Part shown: positions 51,623 to 61,052 of the stretch, in pieces
Numbering within the stretch: position 1 is the first letter of the stretch
How the letters are laid out: every line of letters starts with the position of its first letter
NCBI RefSeq assembly: GCF_000725125.1
Contig: NZ_JFCB01000033.1
Coordinates: 1-64,000, forward strand
From: Streptomyces toyocaensis
Lineage (GTDB): Bacteria; Actinomycetota; Actinomycetes; Streptomycetales; Streptomycetaceae
DNA length: 64,000 bases
Reading direction: 5' to 3'
The notes under the pieces: generated by a model
Database searches by the model: none
What the model was told of the DNA's origin: nothing
What the model saw: only the letters and a program-made list of their open reading frames with translations
Program-made: the position numbers and the translations under genes

Positions 51623-53770
51623 TCAGCCGTGGTTCAGCTCGAACCACACCACCTTGCCGGTGCTCAGCCGGGTCGCGCCCCAGCGCCGCGCCAGCCGGTT
51701 CACCAGGTACAGCCCGCGTCCGCCCTCGTCCGTGGCGCGCGCCTGCCGGATCCGGGGCAGTTGCGGCACGTCGTCACCGACCTCGCAGCGCAGCACGTCG
51801 GTGCGCAGCAGCCGCAGCGTGACCGGCCGCGTCGCATAGCGCACGGCGTTCGTCACCACCTCGCTGACCAGCAGCTCCACCGAGTCGCTCAGCTCCTCCA
51901 TGCCCCAGCGGGACAGCGCCCGCCGGGCCAGGCGGCGGGCCCGGCCGGGGGCCGCGTCCTCCGGTTCCAGGAACCAGTACGCCACGTCGCTGGGGGCGAT
52001 GCCGTCGAAGCGGGCGGCGAGCAGCGCGATGTCGTCGTCCCGGTCGCCCGGGCCGAGCATGTCGAGGACCTCGTCGCACAGGGCCTCCAGCGGCGGCGGA
52101 TGGTCCGGTCCTGTGAGCTGCGCGGTCGCGGCGAGCTTCTCGCGCAGCTGCTCGATGCCGGTCCACACGTCCCGCAGCCGGGACTCCACCAGGCCGTCGG
52201 TGTACAGCAGCAGCGTCGCCCCGGCGGGCGCGTCCAGCTCCACGGCCTCGAAGTCCACCCCGCCCACGCCGATCGGCGCGCCCGCGGGCACCCGCAGCAC
52301 CTCGGCCCGGCCGCCCAGCTCCAGCAGGATCGGCGGCGGATGGCCGGCGTTGGCGATGGTGATGCGGTGGGACACCGGGTCGTACACCGCGTACAGGCAG
52401 GTCGCCATGCGGTCCACGCCGAGCCGCTGCGCCTGCTCGTCGAGGTGGTGGAGCACCTCCTGCGGGGGCAGGTCGAGACCGGCCAGGGTCTGCGCGGTGG
52501 TGCGCAGCTGGCCCATGATCGCCGCCGACGTCATGGAGTGCCCCATCACGTCACCGACCACCAGCGCCACCCGGCTGCCCGGCAGCGGGATCGCGTCGTA
52601 CCAGTCGCCACCCACCCGGGCGGTCTCCGCGGCCGGCAGATAGCGCGACGCCAGCCGCACACCGGTGCAGCGCGGCAGGTTCTCCGGCAGCATCGTCCGC
52701 TGCAGCTCGTCCGCGATGTACGCCTCCCGCCCGTACAGCACCGCCTTGTCGATGCCGAGGGCGCTGTGCGTGGCGAGCTGCGCGGCGACCAGCAGATCGT
52801 CGGCCTCGAAGGGGATGCGCTCCGGACGGCGCAGGAACAGCGCCGCGCCGATCACCCGGCGCCGGCCGCGCAGCGGTGCGAGGATCGCCCGCTGCCCGTC
52901 CGGGACGGCCGACGCGCCGTCCTCGCCGAGGAGTTCGGGCAGCGCGGCCCGGGCGGCCGGAGCGTCCGTGAACACCGGCCGCACGCCGCGCAGCACCTCG
53001 GCGAGCGCGCTGCCCGGCCGCACCGTGCACAGCTCCTCGCCGACCGAGTCCAGCTCGGACGGCTCCGGCGGGGCGACCGGCGCGAACCCGCCCTCGGTGT
53101 CCCGCTCCGCCGGGATGCGGTCGGTGCGGCGCAGCCGCAGCACCAGCGGACCCGTGGGCCGCTCGTCGCCGACCGGCAGCGGATCGCGCAGATAGACCAG
53201 GATCGCGTCGGAGAAGGTGGGCACGGTGGCCCGGCACAGTCCCATCACGATCTCGTCCAGGTCGATGCCGCGGGCGATGCGCCGGGTCGCGGCGCCGACG
53301 AACCGCAGCCGGTCGCCGTCGCGCCGCATCGGCGTCGGCTGCCCGGGCCGTGTCACCTGCCCGGTGCGGCGTTCCTGGCCGTCGGGGGCCTGGGCCGGGA
53401 CGCCCGCTCCCGCGGCCGGCTGCACCGGGATGCCCTCCGGCGCGGGCCGCGGCCGGTGCGTGGCCGGCTCGGCCCCGTGCCCGGAGCCCGGCTGTGCGTG
53501 CTCGGCACCCGGTCCGGGCGCCGGGTCCTGGCCGGCGCCGCCGGGCGTCACCGTGTCCGGTGAGGCGGCACCCGGCGATCCCGGGAACGCGGCCCCGGGC
53601 GCGGGCGGCTCATCGCCACAGCGGCCCTGTACCGGTAAGGCGGCCCCGGTGCCCGGCACGCGGGCCGGTGACGGGGTACGCAGGAGCGCCCCGCGGGGAT
53701 CCGCGGGGTCCACGCCCGGCTGCGGGCGCTCGAAGGAGGTCGGCTGCTCCGTCACGCGTGTCGAGTCCAT
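51623..53770 (-). CDS. SpoIIE-type PP2C phosphatase with GAF and anti-sigma kinase-like domains
   Basis: The 715-residue protein has a disordered Pro/Gly/Ala-rich N-terminus (about 1-145), a GAF-like sensor domain (about 150-345) and a SpoIIE/PP2C phosphatase domain (about 365-570, ARVGGDWYDAIPL, VVGDVMGH, TDGLVESR, DDDIALLAAR). A C-terminal HATPase_c domain of the RsbW type follows (about 590-712, SEVVTNAVRYA, DEGGRGLYLVNRL). Such proteins, very numerous in streptomycetes, control anti-sigma antagonists in stress or development. The cognate sigma factor is not in the window. Confidence 0.9.
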   Translation of the reverse strand: MDSTRVTEQPTSFERPQPGVDPADPRGALLRTPSPARVPGTGAALPVQGRCGDEPPAPGAAFPGSPGAASPDTVTPGGAGQDPAPGPGAEHAQPGSGHGAEPATHRPRPAPEGIPVQPAAGAGVPAQAPDGQERRTGQVTRPGQPTPMRRDGDRLRFVGAATRRIARGIDLDEIVMGLCRATVPTFSDAILVYLRDPLPVGDERPTGPLVLRLRRTDRIPAERDTEGGFAPVAPPEPSELDSVGEELCTVRPGSALAEVLRGVRPVFTDAPAARAALPELLGEDGASAVPDGQRAILAPLRGRRRVIGAALFLRRPERIPFEADDLLVAAQLATHSALGIDKAVLYGREAYIADELQRTMLPENLPRCTGVRLASRYLPAAETARVGGDWYDAIPLPGSRVALVVGDVMGHSMTSAAIMGQLRTTAQTLAGLDLPPQEVLHHLDEQAQRLGVDRMATCLYAVYDPVSHRITIANAGHPPPILLELGGRAEVLRVPAGAPIGVGGVDFEAVELDAPAGATLLLYTDGLVESRLRDVWTGIEQLREKLAATAQLTGPDHPPPLEALCDEVLDMLGPGDRDDDIALLAARFDGIAPSDVAYWFLEPEDAAPGRARRLARRALSRWGMEELSDSVELLVSEVVTNAVRYATRPVTLRLLRTDVLRCEVGDDVPQLPRIRQARATDEGGRGLYLVNRLARRWGATRLSTGKVVWFELNHG

Positions 53771-54044
53771 CCGTCCGGCGCACGCCGTGCGCGCGGTTCG
53801 TCCCGCCGAAACTCCGATACCCGGAATGCCTGTCCCCGGAACGGATTTCGCGTGTGGTCAGAGGTTGTTGCTGCGCGGCCGGCCGGCCGTTCCCGGCCGC
53901 TACTGGTGTTTCCGTACCCCTCGCTCACGTCCTGCCGCCCCTCGGTGACGTTCGGTCAAGCCCGGCGCGCGCTCCGGTGGTTGCTGCCCCGCGCCCTTGC
54001 GGACGACGATCCTACGTTTCCCGCCCCGGGGCTCAGCAAGGGTC

Positions 54045-54737
54045 TCACGAGGACACATGCGCGTCCGTGCGGTCCCAGTCCTGTGGCAGTGACGGTACCG
54101 TCCAGGACGGATCCGGGCGCCAGTTCTCCCAGCCGTCCGAGAACGGCGCCCCCCAGGCGTCGATCACCTCCACGGCGGCCCGCCCGGCCTCCCGCACCCT
54201 CCCGGCCAGCGCGGGGTCCACCAGCCCGTCCCGCTGGGCCTGCGCGAACTCGTCCTCGTCACGCCAGTACCAGGCGCGGTCCGGGTGCACGGAGATGTCC
54301 AGGAAGTGGTCCTCGGAGTCCACGCCGCCGGCCCAACGGGCGAGCGGCTCCTCCAGGTTCACGTACCAGTTCTTGAACTGCCAGCCCGGCTCCCAGAACA
54401 GCCACACCGACCAGGGGTCGCCGGGCCGGGCCAGCTTCAGCACACCGGTGCCGAACCAGCGGTCCCGCAGCACCGTGCGCGGCTTGGTGTACCGCGTGCC
54501 GAGCGGCTCGCGGTGCACGGGTGTGCCGTCGGCGAGCACCGGTTTCACGCACTCGGTCCCGGGTGCCATCCACACGGCGAGCAGCTCCGGGTCGTCGCGC
54601 ACGACCGTGACGGGGCGCGCGATGTGGATGCGCGTGCCGCCGTTCTCCCGGTAACGCCACAGGATCCGCGTCCCGGGCGTCCAGTGGCCGGCGCCCCGGC
54701 CCGCTTCCTCGCGCATCGTCGCTCCGCCCTCCGCCAT
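54045..54737 (-). CDS. DUF402 domain-containing protein
   Basis: The 230-residue cytoplasmic protein has the DUF402 core (WYVNLEEPLARWAGGVDSEDHFLDISVHPDRAWYW; short motif SEDHFLDISV) with conserved acidic residues that bind metal in nucleotide-diphosphate phosphatase members. The ligand-binding Tyr/Trp-rich strands WLFWEPGWQFKNW precede it. ATG 54737 has no ribosome site but a TAAAAT hexamer about 9 bases upstream, suggesting a leaderless start; ATG 54716, with GGAG upstream, is an alternative. Its natural substrate is unknown. Confidence 0.82.
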   Translation of the reverse strand: MAEGGATMREEAGRGAGHWTPGTRILWRYRENGGTRIHIARPVTVVRDDPELLAVWMAPGTECVKPVLADGTPVHREPLGTRYTKPRTVLRDRWFGTGVLKLARPGDPWSVWLFWEPGWQFKNWYVNLEEPLARWAGGVDSEDHFLDISVHPDRAWYWRDEDEFAQAQRDGLVDPALAGRVREAGRAAVEVIDAWGAPFSDGWENWRPDPSWTVPSLPQDWDRTDAHVSS

Positions 54738-54809
54738 GCGCAGATTTTAGGTGCCCCGGGCATACGACGCCGCGGCGCCCCTCATGGTTCACTCCCGGGA
54801 CACGAGGGC

Positions 54810-56213
54810 TCACGGGCGCGTCATCCGCAGCACGTCCAGCGCCTCGTCGAGCTGTTCGACGGTGAGGTCGCCGCGCTCGACGTAGCCGCTCTCCAGGACC
54901 ACCTCCCGGATGGTCTTCCGCTCCGCCAGGGACTTCTTGGCGACCCTGGCGGCCTCCTCGTAGCCGATGTACTTGTTGAGCGGGGTGACCACGGACGGCG
55001 AGGACTCGGCGTACTCCCGGGCCCGTTCACGGTGGGCGACGATGCCGTCGACGGTACGGTCGGCGAGCAGCCGGGAGACGTTCGCGAGCAGCCGCACCGA
55101 CTCCAGCACGTTCTTCGCGATGACCGGGAGCATGACGTTGAGTTCGAAGTTGCCGGAGGCGCCCGCGGCGGCGACGGTCGCGTCGTTGCCGGTCACCTGC
55201 GCGCAGACCATGAGCACGGCCTCCGGGATCACCGGGTTGACCTTGCCGGGCATGATCGAGGAGCCGGGCTGGAGATCCGGGAGGCTGATCTCCGCGAGGC
55301 CGGTGCGGGGGCCCGAGGCCATCCACCGCAGATCGTTGGCGATCTTCGTCAGCCCCACGGCGATCGTCCGCAGCTGCCCGCTGGTCTCCACGACGCCGTC
55401 CCGGGCGCCCTGCGCCTCGAAGTGGTCGCGCGCCTCGGTCAGCGGCAGTCCGGTCGCGCGGGCGACCTCCTCGATGACGGCGGCGGAGAACCCCGGCGGG
55501 GTGTTGATGCCGGTGCCGACGGCGGTGCCGCCCAGCGGCAGTTCGGCGAGGCGCGGCAGGGAGGCGTTCAGCCGCTCGATCCCGTACCGCACCTGGACCG
55601 CGTAGCCGCCGAACTCCTGACCCAGCGTCACCGGGGTCGCGTCCATCAGATGCGTGCGCCCGGACTTCACGACGTCGGCGAACTCCCCGGCCTTGCGCTC
55701 GAGGGAGGCGGCGAGGTGGCCGAGGGCCGGGATCAGGTCCCGGGTGACGGCGGCGGTCGCGGCGATGTGGAGGGACGAGGGGAAGACGTCGTTGGACGAC
55801 TGCGAGGCGTTCACGTGGTCGTTCGGGTGCACGTCCCGCCCCAGCCGCTCGGTGGCGAGCGTGGCGATGACCTCGTTGGCGTTCATGTTGGACGAGGTCC
55901 CCGACCCGGTCTGGAACACGTCCACCGGGAAGTGCTCGTCCCACCGCCCCTCGGCGACCTCGCCGGCCGCCTCCTGGATCGCCTCGGCGATGTCCTCGTC
56001 CAGCACGCCGAGCCGGGCGTTCACCTTGGCCGCGGCGCCCTTGACGCGCGCCAGCGCCTCGATGTGGGCGCGCTCCAGGCGCTGCCCGGAGACCGGGAAG
56101 TTCTCCAGGGCGCGCTGGGTCTGGGCGCGCCACTTGGCGTCGGCGGGTACCTTCACCTCCCCCATGGAGTCGCGCTCGACGCGGTAATGCCGGTCGTCGT
56201 CCGTGGTCGTCAT
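54810..56213 (-). CDS. fumC: class II fumarate hydratase
   Basis: The 467-residue protein is a fumarase/aspartase superfamily enzyme with the signature GSSIMPGKVNP, substrate-binding GSGTSSNMNANEV, the THLMDATPVTLGQE stretch and the TGINTPPGF region of FumC. It hydrates fumarate to L-malate in the TCA cycle without an iron-sulfur cluster. It lies 72 bases from the DUF402 gene on the same strand. The conserved chromosome core appears to end shortly after it. Confidence 0.94.
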   Translation of the reverse strand: MTTTDDDRHYRVERDSMGEVKVPADAKWRAQTQRALENFPVSGQRLERAHIEALARVKGAAAKVNARLGVLDEDIAEAIQEAAGEVAEGRWDEHFPVDVFQTGSGTSSNMNANEVIATLATERLGRDVHPNDHVNASQSSNDVFPSSLHIAATAAVTRDLIPALGHLAASLERKAGEFADVVKSGRTHLMDATPVTLGQEFGGYAVQVRYGIERLNASLPRLAELPLGGTAVGTGINTPPGFSAAVIEEVARATGLPLTEARDHFEAQGARDGVVETSGQLRTIAVGLTKIANDLRWMASGPRTGLAEISLPDLQPGSSIMPGKVNPVIPEAVLMVCAQVTGNDATVAAAGASGNFELNVMLPVIAKNVLESVRLLANVSRLLADRTVDGIVAHRERAREYAESSPSVVTPLNKYIGYEEAARVAKKSLAERKTIREVVLESGYVERGDLTVEQLDEALDVLRMTRP

Positions 56214-56273
56214 CGTCGTACCTCCGAAGGTGCACAGCAGCGGCCTGGGACGAGCGTATTCCCGGCGCGGCAG

Positions 56274-56308
56274 TCCGCCCCGCCGCGCGGGGAGCGCGGC
56301 GGGGCGGA
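56274..56308 (-). terminator. terminator of the M28 aminopeptidase gene
   Basis: TCCGCCCCGCCGCG pairs perfectly with CGCGGCGGGGCGGA (14 pairs, 7-base loop), 18 bases beyond the stop codon on the minus strand. Confidence 0.75.
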
Positions 56309-56326
56309 GCACCCGTGGGGGGTCGG

Positions 56327-57751
56327 TCAGCCGCTCTGCAGGCTCACGTCGTCCAGGAGGAAGCTGGTCTGCAGGCTGTAGTCCTCGCTCGCGGTGAAGG
56401 TCAGGGTCACGGTCTGCCCGGCGTACGCCGACAGGCCGACCGACCGCTGCACGTAGCCGCTGCCGGCGTTGGCGTTGGAGAGGGTGGCGAGCGTGCTGCC
56501 GCCGGCCTTGACGGTGAACCGGTCGTAGGCGGTCGAGCCGGACTCGTCGGTGTCGATGTACAGCCAGTAGCTCAGAGACGCCTGGGTGCACCCGGCCGGC
56601 ACGGTCACCGTCTGGCTGATCGACTCGGTGCTCGTGGCCCCGTTCCCGCCGAGCCAGGCGAACCGGGTCCCGCTGTGCGCCGGCAGGCCCGAGTGGGCGC
56701 CGATGGTGCCGGTGTTCCCGGTCCACGGCGAGGTCCCGCTCTCGAACCCGCCGTTGCCGACGACACCGGCGGTGTCGCAGCTTCCGCCGGTGCCGGTGTC
56801 CACGGCGCGCTGCCAGAGGGTGTACGCGACGCCGTCGGACGCGCGGTCCAGTCCGGTGGTGTTGATGTTGGTGAGGGTGTCGCACGACCGGTGGTAGCAG
56901 GGGTCGTACGCGGACCCGGCGGTTCCGCCCCACTTGGCGGCCTGCGCGGAGGTCTTGCGGGCGCTGGCGCCCATGGCGTACCCGGAGGTCGGGATGCCGT
57001 ACTGCTCGAAGGAGTAGTCGTCGCTGCGCCCGGCGCCCTCGGTGTTCTCCTCGGGCTGGAGGCCCAGGGAGTCCCAGTACGCCTTCATCGGGGCGGCGGC
57101 GGACGAGGTGATGTGGTTGATGAAGTAGCCCCCGTTGGTGGAGGCGACCATGTCGAAGTTGTAGTACGCCTTGATCTTGGTGCGCTCGGTCGACGGCAGC
57201 GAACGGACGTAGAAGTCGGACCCGTTGAGGCCCTGCTCCTCGTCGGTCCACCAGGCGAAGCGGACCCGGTTGCGCATGGTGGGGTTCTGCTGGGCGAGCG
57301 TCAGGGCGTTCTCGAGCAGGGCGGCGGAACCGGAGCCGTTGTCGTTCATGCCGGGCCCGGCGGAGACGCTGTCGAGGTGGGCGCCGAACATGATCACGTT
57401 GTTGGCGTCGCCCTTGGGCCACTCGGCGATCAGATTGGGACCGGCGCCGCTGGTGCAGCCGGAGGTGCACGGCTGCTCGGTGACGGTGTACCCGGCGGCC
57501 TGGAGCTTGCCCTTCACATAGGCGACGGAGTCGCGGTAACCCTGTCCGGTGGACCGGCGGTTCCCGCCGTTCCGTCCGGCGATGGCGCTCAGCTCGTTGA
57601 GGTGCGCCTTCACTTTGTTCACGTCGACGTCGGGCGCGGCGGCGGTCGTGGTGGCCGCGGCGGGCACGGAGCCGGTGGCCACGGCGGGGAGTGTTCCGCA
57701 GCCGAGCACGACAGCGAGCGAGACGCCCGCGACGGCGAGTCTTCGTTTCAC
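56327..57751 (-). CDS. secreted M28 zinc aminopeptidase
   Basis: The 474-residue product has a signal peptide (VKRRLAVAGVSLAVVLGCG...) and a short pro-segment. The M28 peptidase domain has His125, Asp137, Glu171/Glu172, Asp200 and His287 as zinc ligands and catalytic base. These are exactly 40 residues beyond the corresponding positions of mature S. griseus aminopeptidase (His85, Asp97, Glu131/132, Asp160, His247). A C-terminal beta-sandwich (about 345-474) resembles a P- or carbohydrate-binding domain and is absent from the griseus mature enzyme. It releases N-terminal hydrophobic residues outside the cell. GTG 57751 has GGAGGAG upstream. Confidence 0.92.
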   Translation of the reverse strand: MKRRLAVAGVSLAVVLGCGTLPAVATGSVPAAATTTAAAPDVDVNKVKAHLNELSAIAGRNGGNRRSTGQGYRDSVAYVKGKLQAAGYTVTEQPCTSGCTSGAGPNLIAEWPKGDANNVIMFGAHLDSVSAGPGMNDNGSGSAALLENALTLAQQNPTMRNRVRFAWWTDEEQGLNGSDFYVRSLPSTERTKIKAYYNFDMVASTNGGYFINHITSSAAAPMKAYWDSLGLQPEENTEGAGRSDDYSFEQYGIPTSGYAMGASARKTSAQAAKWGGTAGSAYDPCYHRSCDTLTNINTTGLDRASDGVAYTLWQRAVDTGTGGSCDTAGVVGNGGFESGTSPWTGNTGTIGAHSGLPAHSGTRFAWLGGNGATSTESISQTVTVPAGCTQASLSYWLYIDTDESGSTAYDRFTVKAGGSTLATLSNANAGSGYVQRSVGLSAYAGQTVTLTFTASEDYSLQTSFLLDDVSLQSG

Positions 57752-57916
57752 CTGGTCTCCTCCGGGAGGTGGCTGTGGGGTGAGCCACGCAGGATTGACA
57801 TGGCATGGGCATGTCGGAGCGACGAGAAGACTCACAGCGATGGTTGAGGCAGTCAACGGAAAGGGCAGGGCAAGGGCCAGATTGTCCGAAAGAAGCACAC
57901 GGAGTCCGCTATGCGG

Positions 57917-57960
57917 ACGCGTGAGGTGCCCCCGCCGAACGTCGGGGGCACCTCACGCGT
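57917..57960 (-). terminator. terminator of the NRPS-like operon
   Basis: ACGCGTGAGGTGCCCCCG pairs perfectly with its 18-base complement at 57943-57960 around an 8-base loop, 4 bases beyond the DUF711 stop. It is the longest perfect stem in the window. Confidence 0.85.
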
Positions 57961-57964
57961 CCCC

Positions 57965-59140
57965 TCAGGCCACCGGGTACGCGATGTTGACGACCTGCTC
58001 CGCCCGGAACCGCGTGCGCCGCGGATCGGAGCCGGGCGGTGCGAGCATCAGCCGGGCGGACAGCGGCTTCACCCACCGGGCCGACAGCGCCGCCATGTCC
58101 CGGATCACGGCGGCCACCTCGTGCTCCGGGGTCGAGCCGGGCAGCGGGACGGTGTCCAGGCCGGCACCGCACACCGAGGAGTACGCGAGCACCGAGTCGG
58201 CGCCGACGCGCCCCTCCTGCCAGGCGCGGGCGAGCACCCGGTCCTCGAGCACCGGAAGCATCAGGCCCGCGTAGCCGACCACGGGCCGCACGGCCGACCG
58301 GATGCCGGCGGTGACCGCGGCACAGGTGGCGACGGTGCCGGGGGAGCCGAAGCGGATGCCGCCCGCCAGCTCCAGGAACTCCGCGATGCCGGCGTCGGGC
58401 GCGCAGGCCGGCGACGGATCGAAACCGTGGAACAGCAGCCCCTGCCGCCGGCAGGCGGACCCCAGCACCTTCCCGACCGGCGCCAGCTCGTCACGCAGAC
58501 AGGCCCGGGTCAGCCGCGTGACCGCCGCGGGACCGTCCGGGCGGACCTCCCGCGCCCGGGCCAGCAGCGGACCCGCCGACTGCAGCGCCGCGCTCACGCC
58601 CGCGGGACCGCCGTCGCTGTAGGAGCCGGGGAACAGGGGGGCGTTCGGACCGAGGTTCGCGACCGCCGCGAACCGGAAGTTGGCGTCGACGTCACGGCGC
58701 GCCAGCTCACCCACCACCGACGCGGCGAAGCCGACGGCGTGGTGGTCCACCCCGGCGCCGTCGGCGACGACCACGGAGAGGAACAGCGACGGGTGCTCGT
58801 CCAGCACGTCCGCCACGTCGGACGGCTCGAGCCCCGCCAGCGCCGGGGGCCGCAGTGCGGTCAGGGAGGCACTGCCCACGCCCGACCGGCGGCAGCCCGC
58901 GACGAGGCCGGCGGCCCGCTCCCGCAGCAGGTCGGCGTGGACCGGCGCGTCGAGCGCCGGAGCGGACAGCCGGACCGTCTGCACCTCGTGTCCGGCGCGG
59001 ACCAGGTCCCCGGCGGCCTCCATCACCCTGGCGCCGTACGCGTCGACGGAGCCGACGTCGACGGTCCCCTTCGCGAACACGGCGTCGGGCAGGCAGAGCG
59101 TCACGGCGCGGACGGGAGCGGCGGACGGCGTGCGGGTCAT
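57965..59140 (-). CDS. DUF711 family protein
   Basis: The 391-residue protein resembles the DUF711/UPF0210 family. It shows alternating strands and helices and a late signature, SVCGAGLDTVPLPGSTPEHEV, followed by AALSARWVKPLSARLML, which matches the family's GLDxVPxPGDT...K-x-x-x-x-R-L pattern. No signal peptide is present. The biochemical role of the family is unclear. It is the last gene of the adenylation-thioesterase-P450 operon, overlapping the P450 stop by four bases (ATGA), so it probably takes part in the same pathway. Confidence 0.75.
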   Translation of the reverse strand: MTRTPSAAPVRAVTLCLPDAVFAKGTVDVGSVDAYGARVMEAAGDLVRAGHEVQTVRLSAPALDAPVHADLLRERAAGLVAGCRRSGVGSASLTALRPPALAGLEPSDVADVLDEHPSLFLSVVVADGAGVDHHAVGFAASVVGELARRDVDANFRFAAVANLGPNAPLFPGSYSDGGPAGVSAALQSAGPLLARAREVRPDGPAAVTRLTRACLRDELAPVGKVLGSACRRQGLLFHGFDPSPACAPDAGIAEFLELAGGIRFGSPGTVATCAAVTAGIRSAVRPVVGYAGLMLPVLEDRVLARAWQEGRVGADSVLAYSSVCGAGLDTVPLPGSTPEHEVAAVIRDMAALSARWVKPLSARLMLAPPGSDPRRTRFRAEQVVNIAYPVA

Positions 59141-60318
59141 GACAGCACCGCCGGCAGTTCGTTCAGGCCCCAGGTGAAGTTCGAGCCGTTGTAGCGGGGC
59201 GGCCCGTTCAGTTCGACGGACGTCACCATCCCGCGCAGGGCCCGCAGGTACGCCGTGATCTCCAGCCGCGCGAGCCGGCTCCCCAGACACACATGACGTC
59301 CCGCGCCGAAGCTCACGTGCCGGTTTCCGGTCCGCCCCACGTCGAACACGTCCGGGGCGTCGAACACCTCCGGGTCGCGGTTGGCCGAGCCGATCCAGGT
59401 CACGACCCGCTCGCCGGGCGCGACCTCGGCGTCGCCGACCCGCACCGCCTCGGTCGCGGTCCGCATCACGTGCATGCCGGGCACCGACCAGCGCAACCCC
59501 TCCTCGGTGGCGACGGACGGGTCCACCTCCCCCTCGGCGATCCGGCGCCACTGGTCCGGGTGCCGGGCGAGTTCCAGGGTGAGCGCCGCCAGCGTGTAGC
59601 GGGTGGTCTCGTTGCCCCCGGCCAGGATGCCCGCGAAGTTGAAGACCAGTTCCTCGTCGGTCAGCCCGGAGCCGGATCCCGCCCGGGCGGTGAGACCGCT
59701 GACGAACTCGTTCGCGCCGGTTCTGCGGTTCTCGCGCACCAGGTCGTAGAAGTACTTGAAGATCTCGCTGTTCGCCGTGATCCGCCGCACCTCCGACGGC
59801 GACTCGAACGCCTCGGTGGTCTTCTCCCCGATCCACGCCCAGTCCGCGCGGGGCAGCCCCATGACGGCGCAGATGACGTCGGTCGGGATGCGCGCGAGAG
59901 GGCCGATCAGATCGGGCCGTCAATCCCGGACCGCCGCGGCGACCACGTCGGCGACGACCTTCTCCACGTGCGCCTCGGCCGCGGCGAGGATCTCGTTCGA
60001 GAACGGGCGGCTGAGCACACGCTTCATCCGGGTGTGGTCGGGCGGGTCCGCGACGATCAGCATCTTGTTGGCGACCGCCTCCACGGCGCGGTCCGTGGAC
60101 CCCAGCCGCATGCCCCTCGTCGAGCTCATCCGTGTGCTGTCGCGGTGCACGGCCACCACGTCGCGGTACCGGGTGACGCTCCAGAAGCCCTCCCGCTCCC
60201 CGGGCGGGTGCTGCCAGGACACCGGATCCCGCTCCCGGTACCACGCGAAGACGTCGTAGAAGCCGGTTCCCTCGAACAGGCCCGGCGCGAACAGGTCCGG
60301 CGGTGTCTGCCGCGTCAT
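59137..60318 (-). pseudogene. cytochrome P450 interrupted by an in-frame TGA
   Basis: Read through the stop, the frame encodes a 393-residue bacterial P450 (CYP105/107-like size). The I-helix motif is AGGNETTR, the K-helix ExxR is in TEEGLRWSVPG, and the haem loop FGAGRHVCLGSRLA carries the axial Cys. A TGA at codon 133 (complement of 59920-59922) follows ADVVAAAVRD and is followed in the same frame by RPDLIGPLARIPTDV, which continues the normal P450 sequence. Flanking codon use is unchanged. It is either a true nonsense mutation or a base-call error (TGG, TGC or CGA would restore it). Both neighbours overlap it by ATGA. If intact, it would hydroxylate the carrier-bound amino acid. Confidence 0.85.
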
Positions 60319-61052
60319 CCGAGCACCTCCCGGCACGCTCCGGCAACGTCCGCGACGCAGGACAGCGTCGCGGCCAGGACGTCCCGGTCCAGGAACGAGT
60401 GGTGGTCCGCGTCGAGTTCGCGGTGGCCCAGGTACCGCAGCGACCTGTCCCGCCAGCCGGTCATCTGCGCGGCCGTGACGACACCGTCCCGCCGGCCCGA
60501 GACCGACAGCAGCGCGGTCCGCGTCAGCGGGTCGGGCGGGACGGCGTACCCGGCCATGAGGCCCAGGTCGGCGCGGAGCGCCGCGACGGCGTAGTCGGCA
60601 GGGCCGGGCGCGCGGACCGCGGGGTGCAGCAGGGCCGTCAGCTCCTCCCGGGGCGGGTCCGCCGCCGGGAACGTGCTCCAGTGCTCGGGCGACCGGGCGG
60701 CGGCCACCACCAGGGCACTCGCCGCCGTGCCCGCGGACTCCAGTGCCCCGGCCACCTCGTGAGCGAGGAGGGCGCCGAGGCTGACGCCGAGCAGGACCAG
60801 CGGCCGGCGGAACGCGGAGGAGCGCAGCTCGGTGCCGACGCACTCCACCACCTCGATCAGGCTGCCCGCCGGAGGGTCGGCCAGCCGGTCCTCGCGCCCG
60901 GGCAACTGCACCCCCCACAGGTCCAGTCCCTGTGGCAGCGCCGCGGCGTTCGCGTGCAGCCGCAAGCACCCGGAGCCCGCCTGCGGGAACACGACGACCG
61001 TGGCGGAGGCGCCCGCGGCGGCCGCCGGGGTGAACGATCGCAGCCAGGTCAT
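60315..61052 (-). CDS. type II thioesterase
   Basis: The 245-residue alpha/beta hydrolase of the NRPS/PKS type II thioesterase family has nucleophile Ser in VLLGVSLGALLA (GxSxG with Val instead of the usual His), an Asp in SVSGRRDGVV and catalytic His in LDADHHSFL. The N-terminal FPQAGSGCLRLH and VQLPGREDRL motifs are typical. It either edits mischarged carrier domains or releases the modified amino acid from the stand-alone carrier. Its start and stop each overlap the neighbours by four bases. Confidence 0.87.
   Translation of the reverse strand: MTWLRSFTPAAAAGASATVVVFPQAGSGCLRLHANAAALPQGLDLWGVQLPGREDRLADPPAGSLIEVVECVGTELRSSAFRRPLVLLGVSLGALLAHEVAGALESAGTAASALVVAAARSPEHWSTFPAADPPREELTALLHPAVRAPGPADYAVAALRADLGLMAGYAVPPDPLTRTALLSVSGRRDGVVTAAQMTGWRDRSLRYLGHRELDADHHSFLDRDVLAATLSCVADVAGACREVLG

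Noticed and set aside
57750..57965. Genomic island attachment site at the boundary between the M28 gene and the NRPS-like cluster
   Set aside because: No tRNA gene, integrase or direct repeat pair is visible; the long hairpin there is adequately explained as a terminator.
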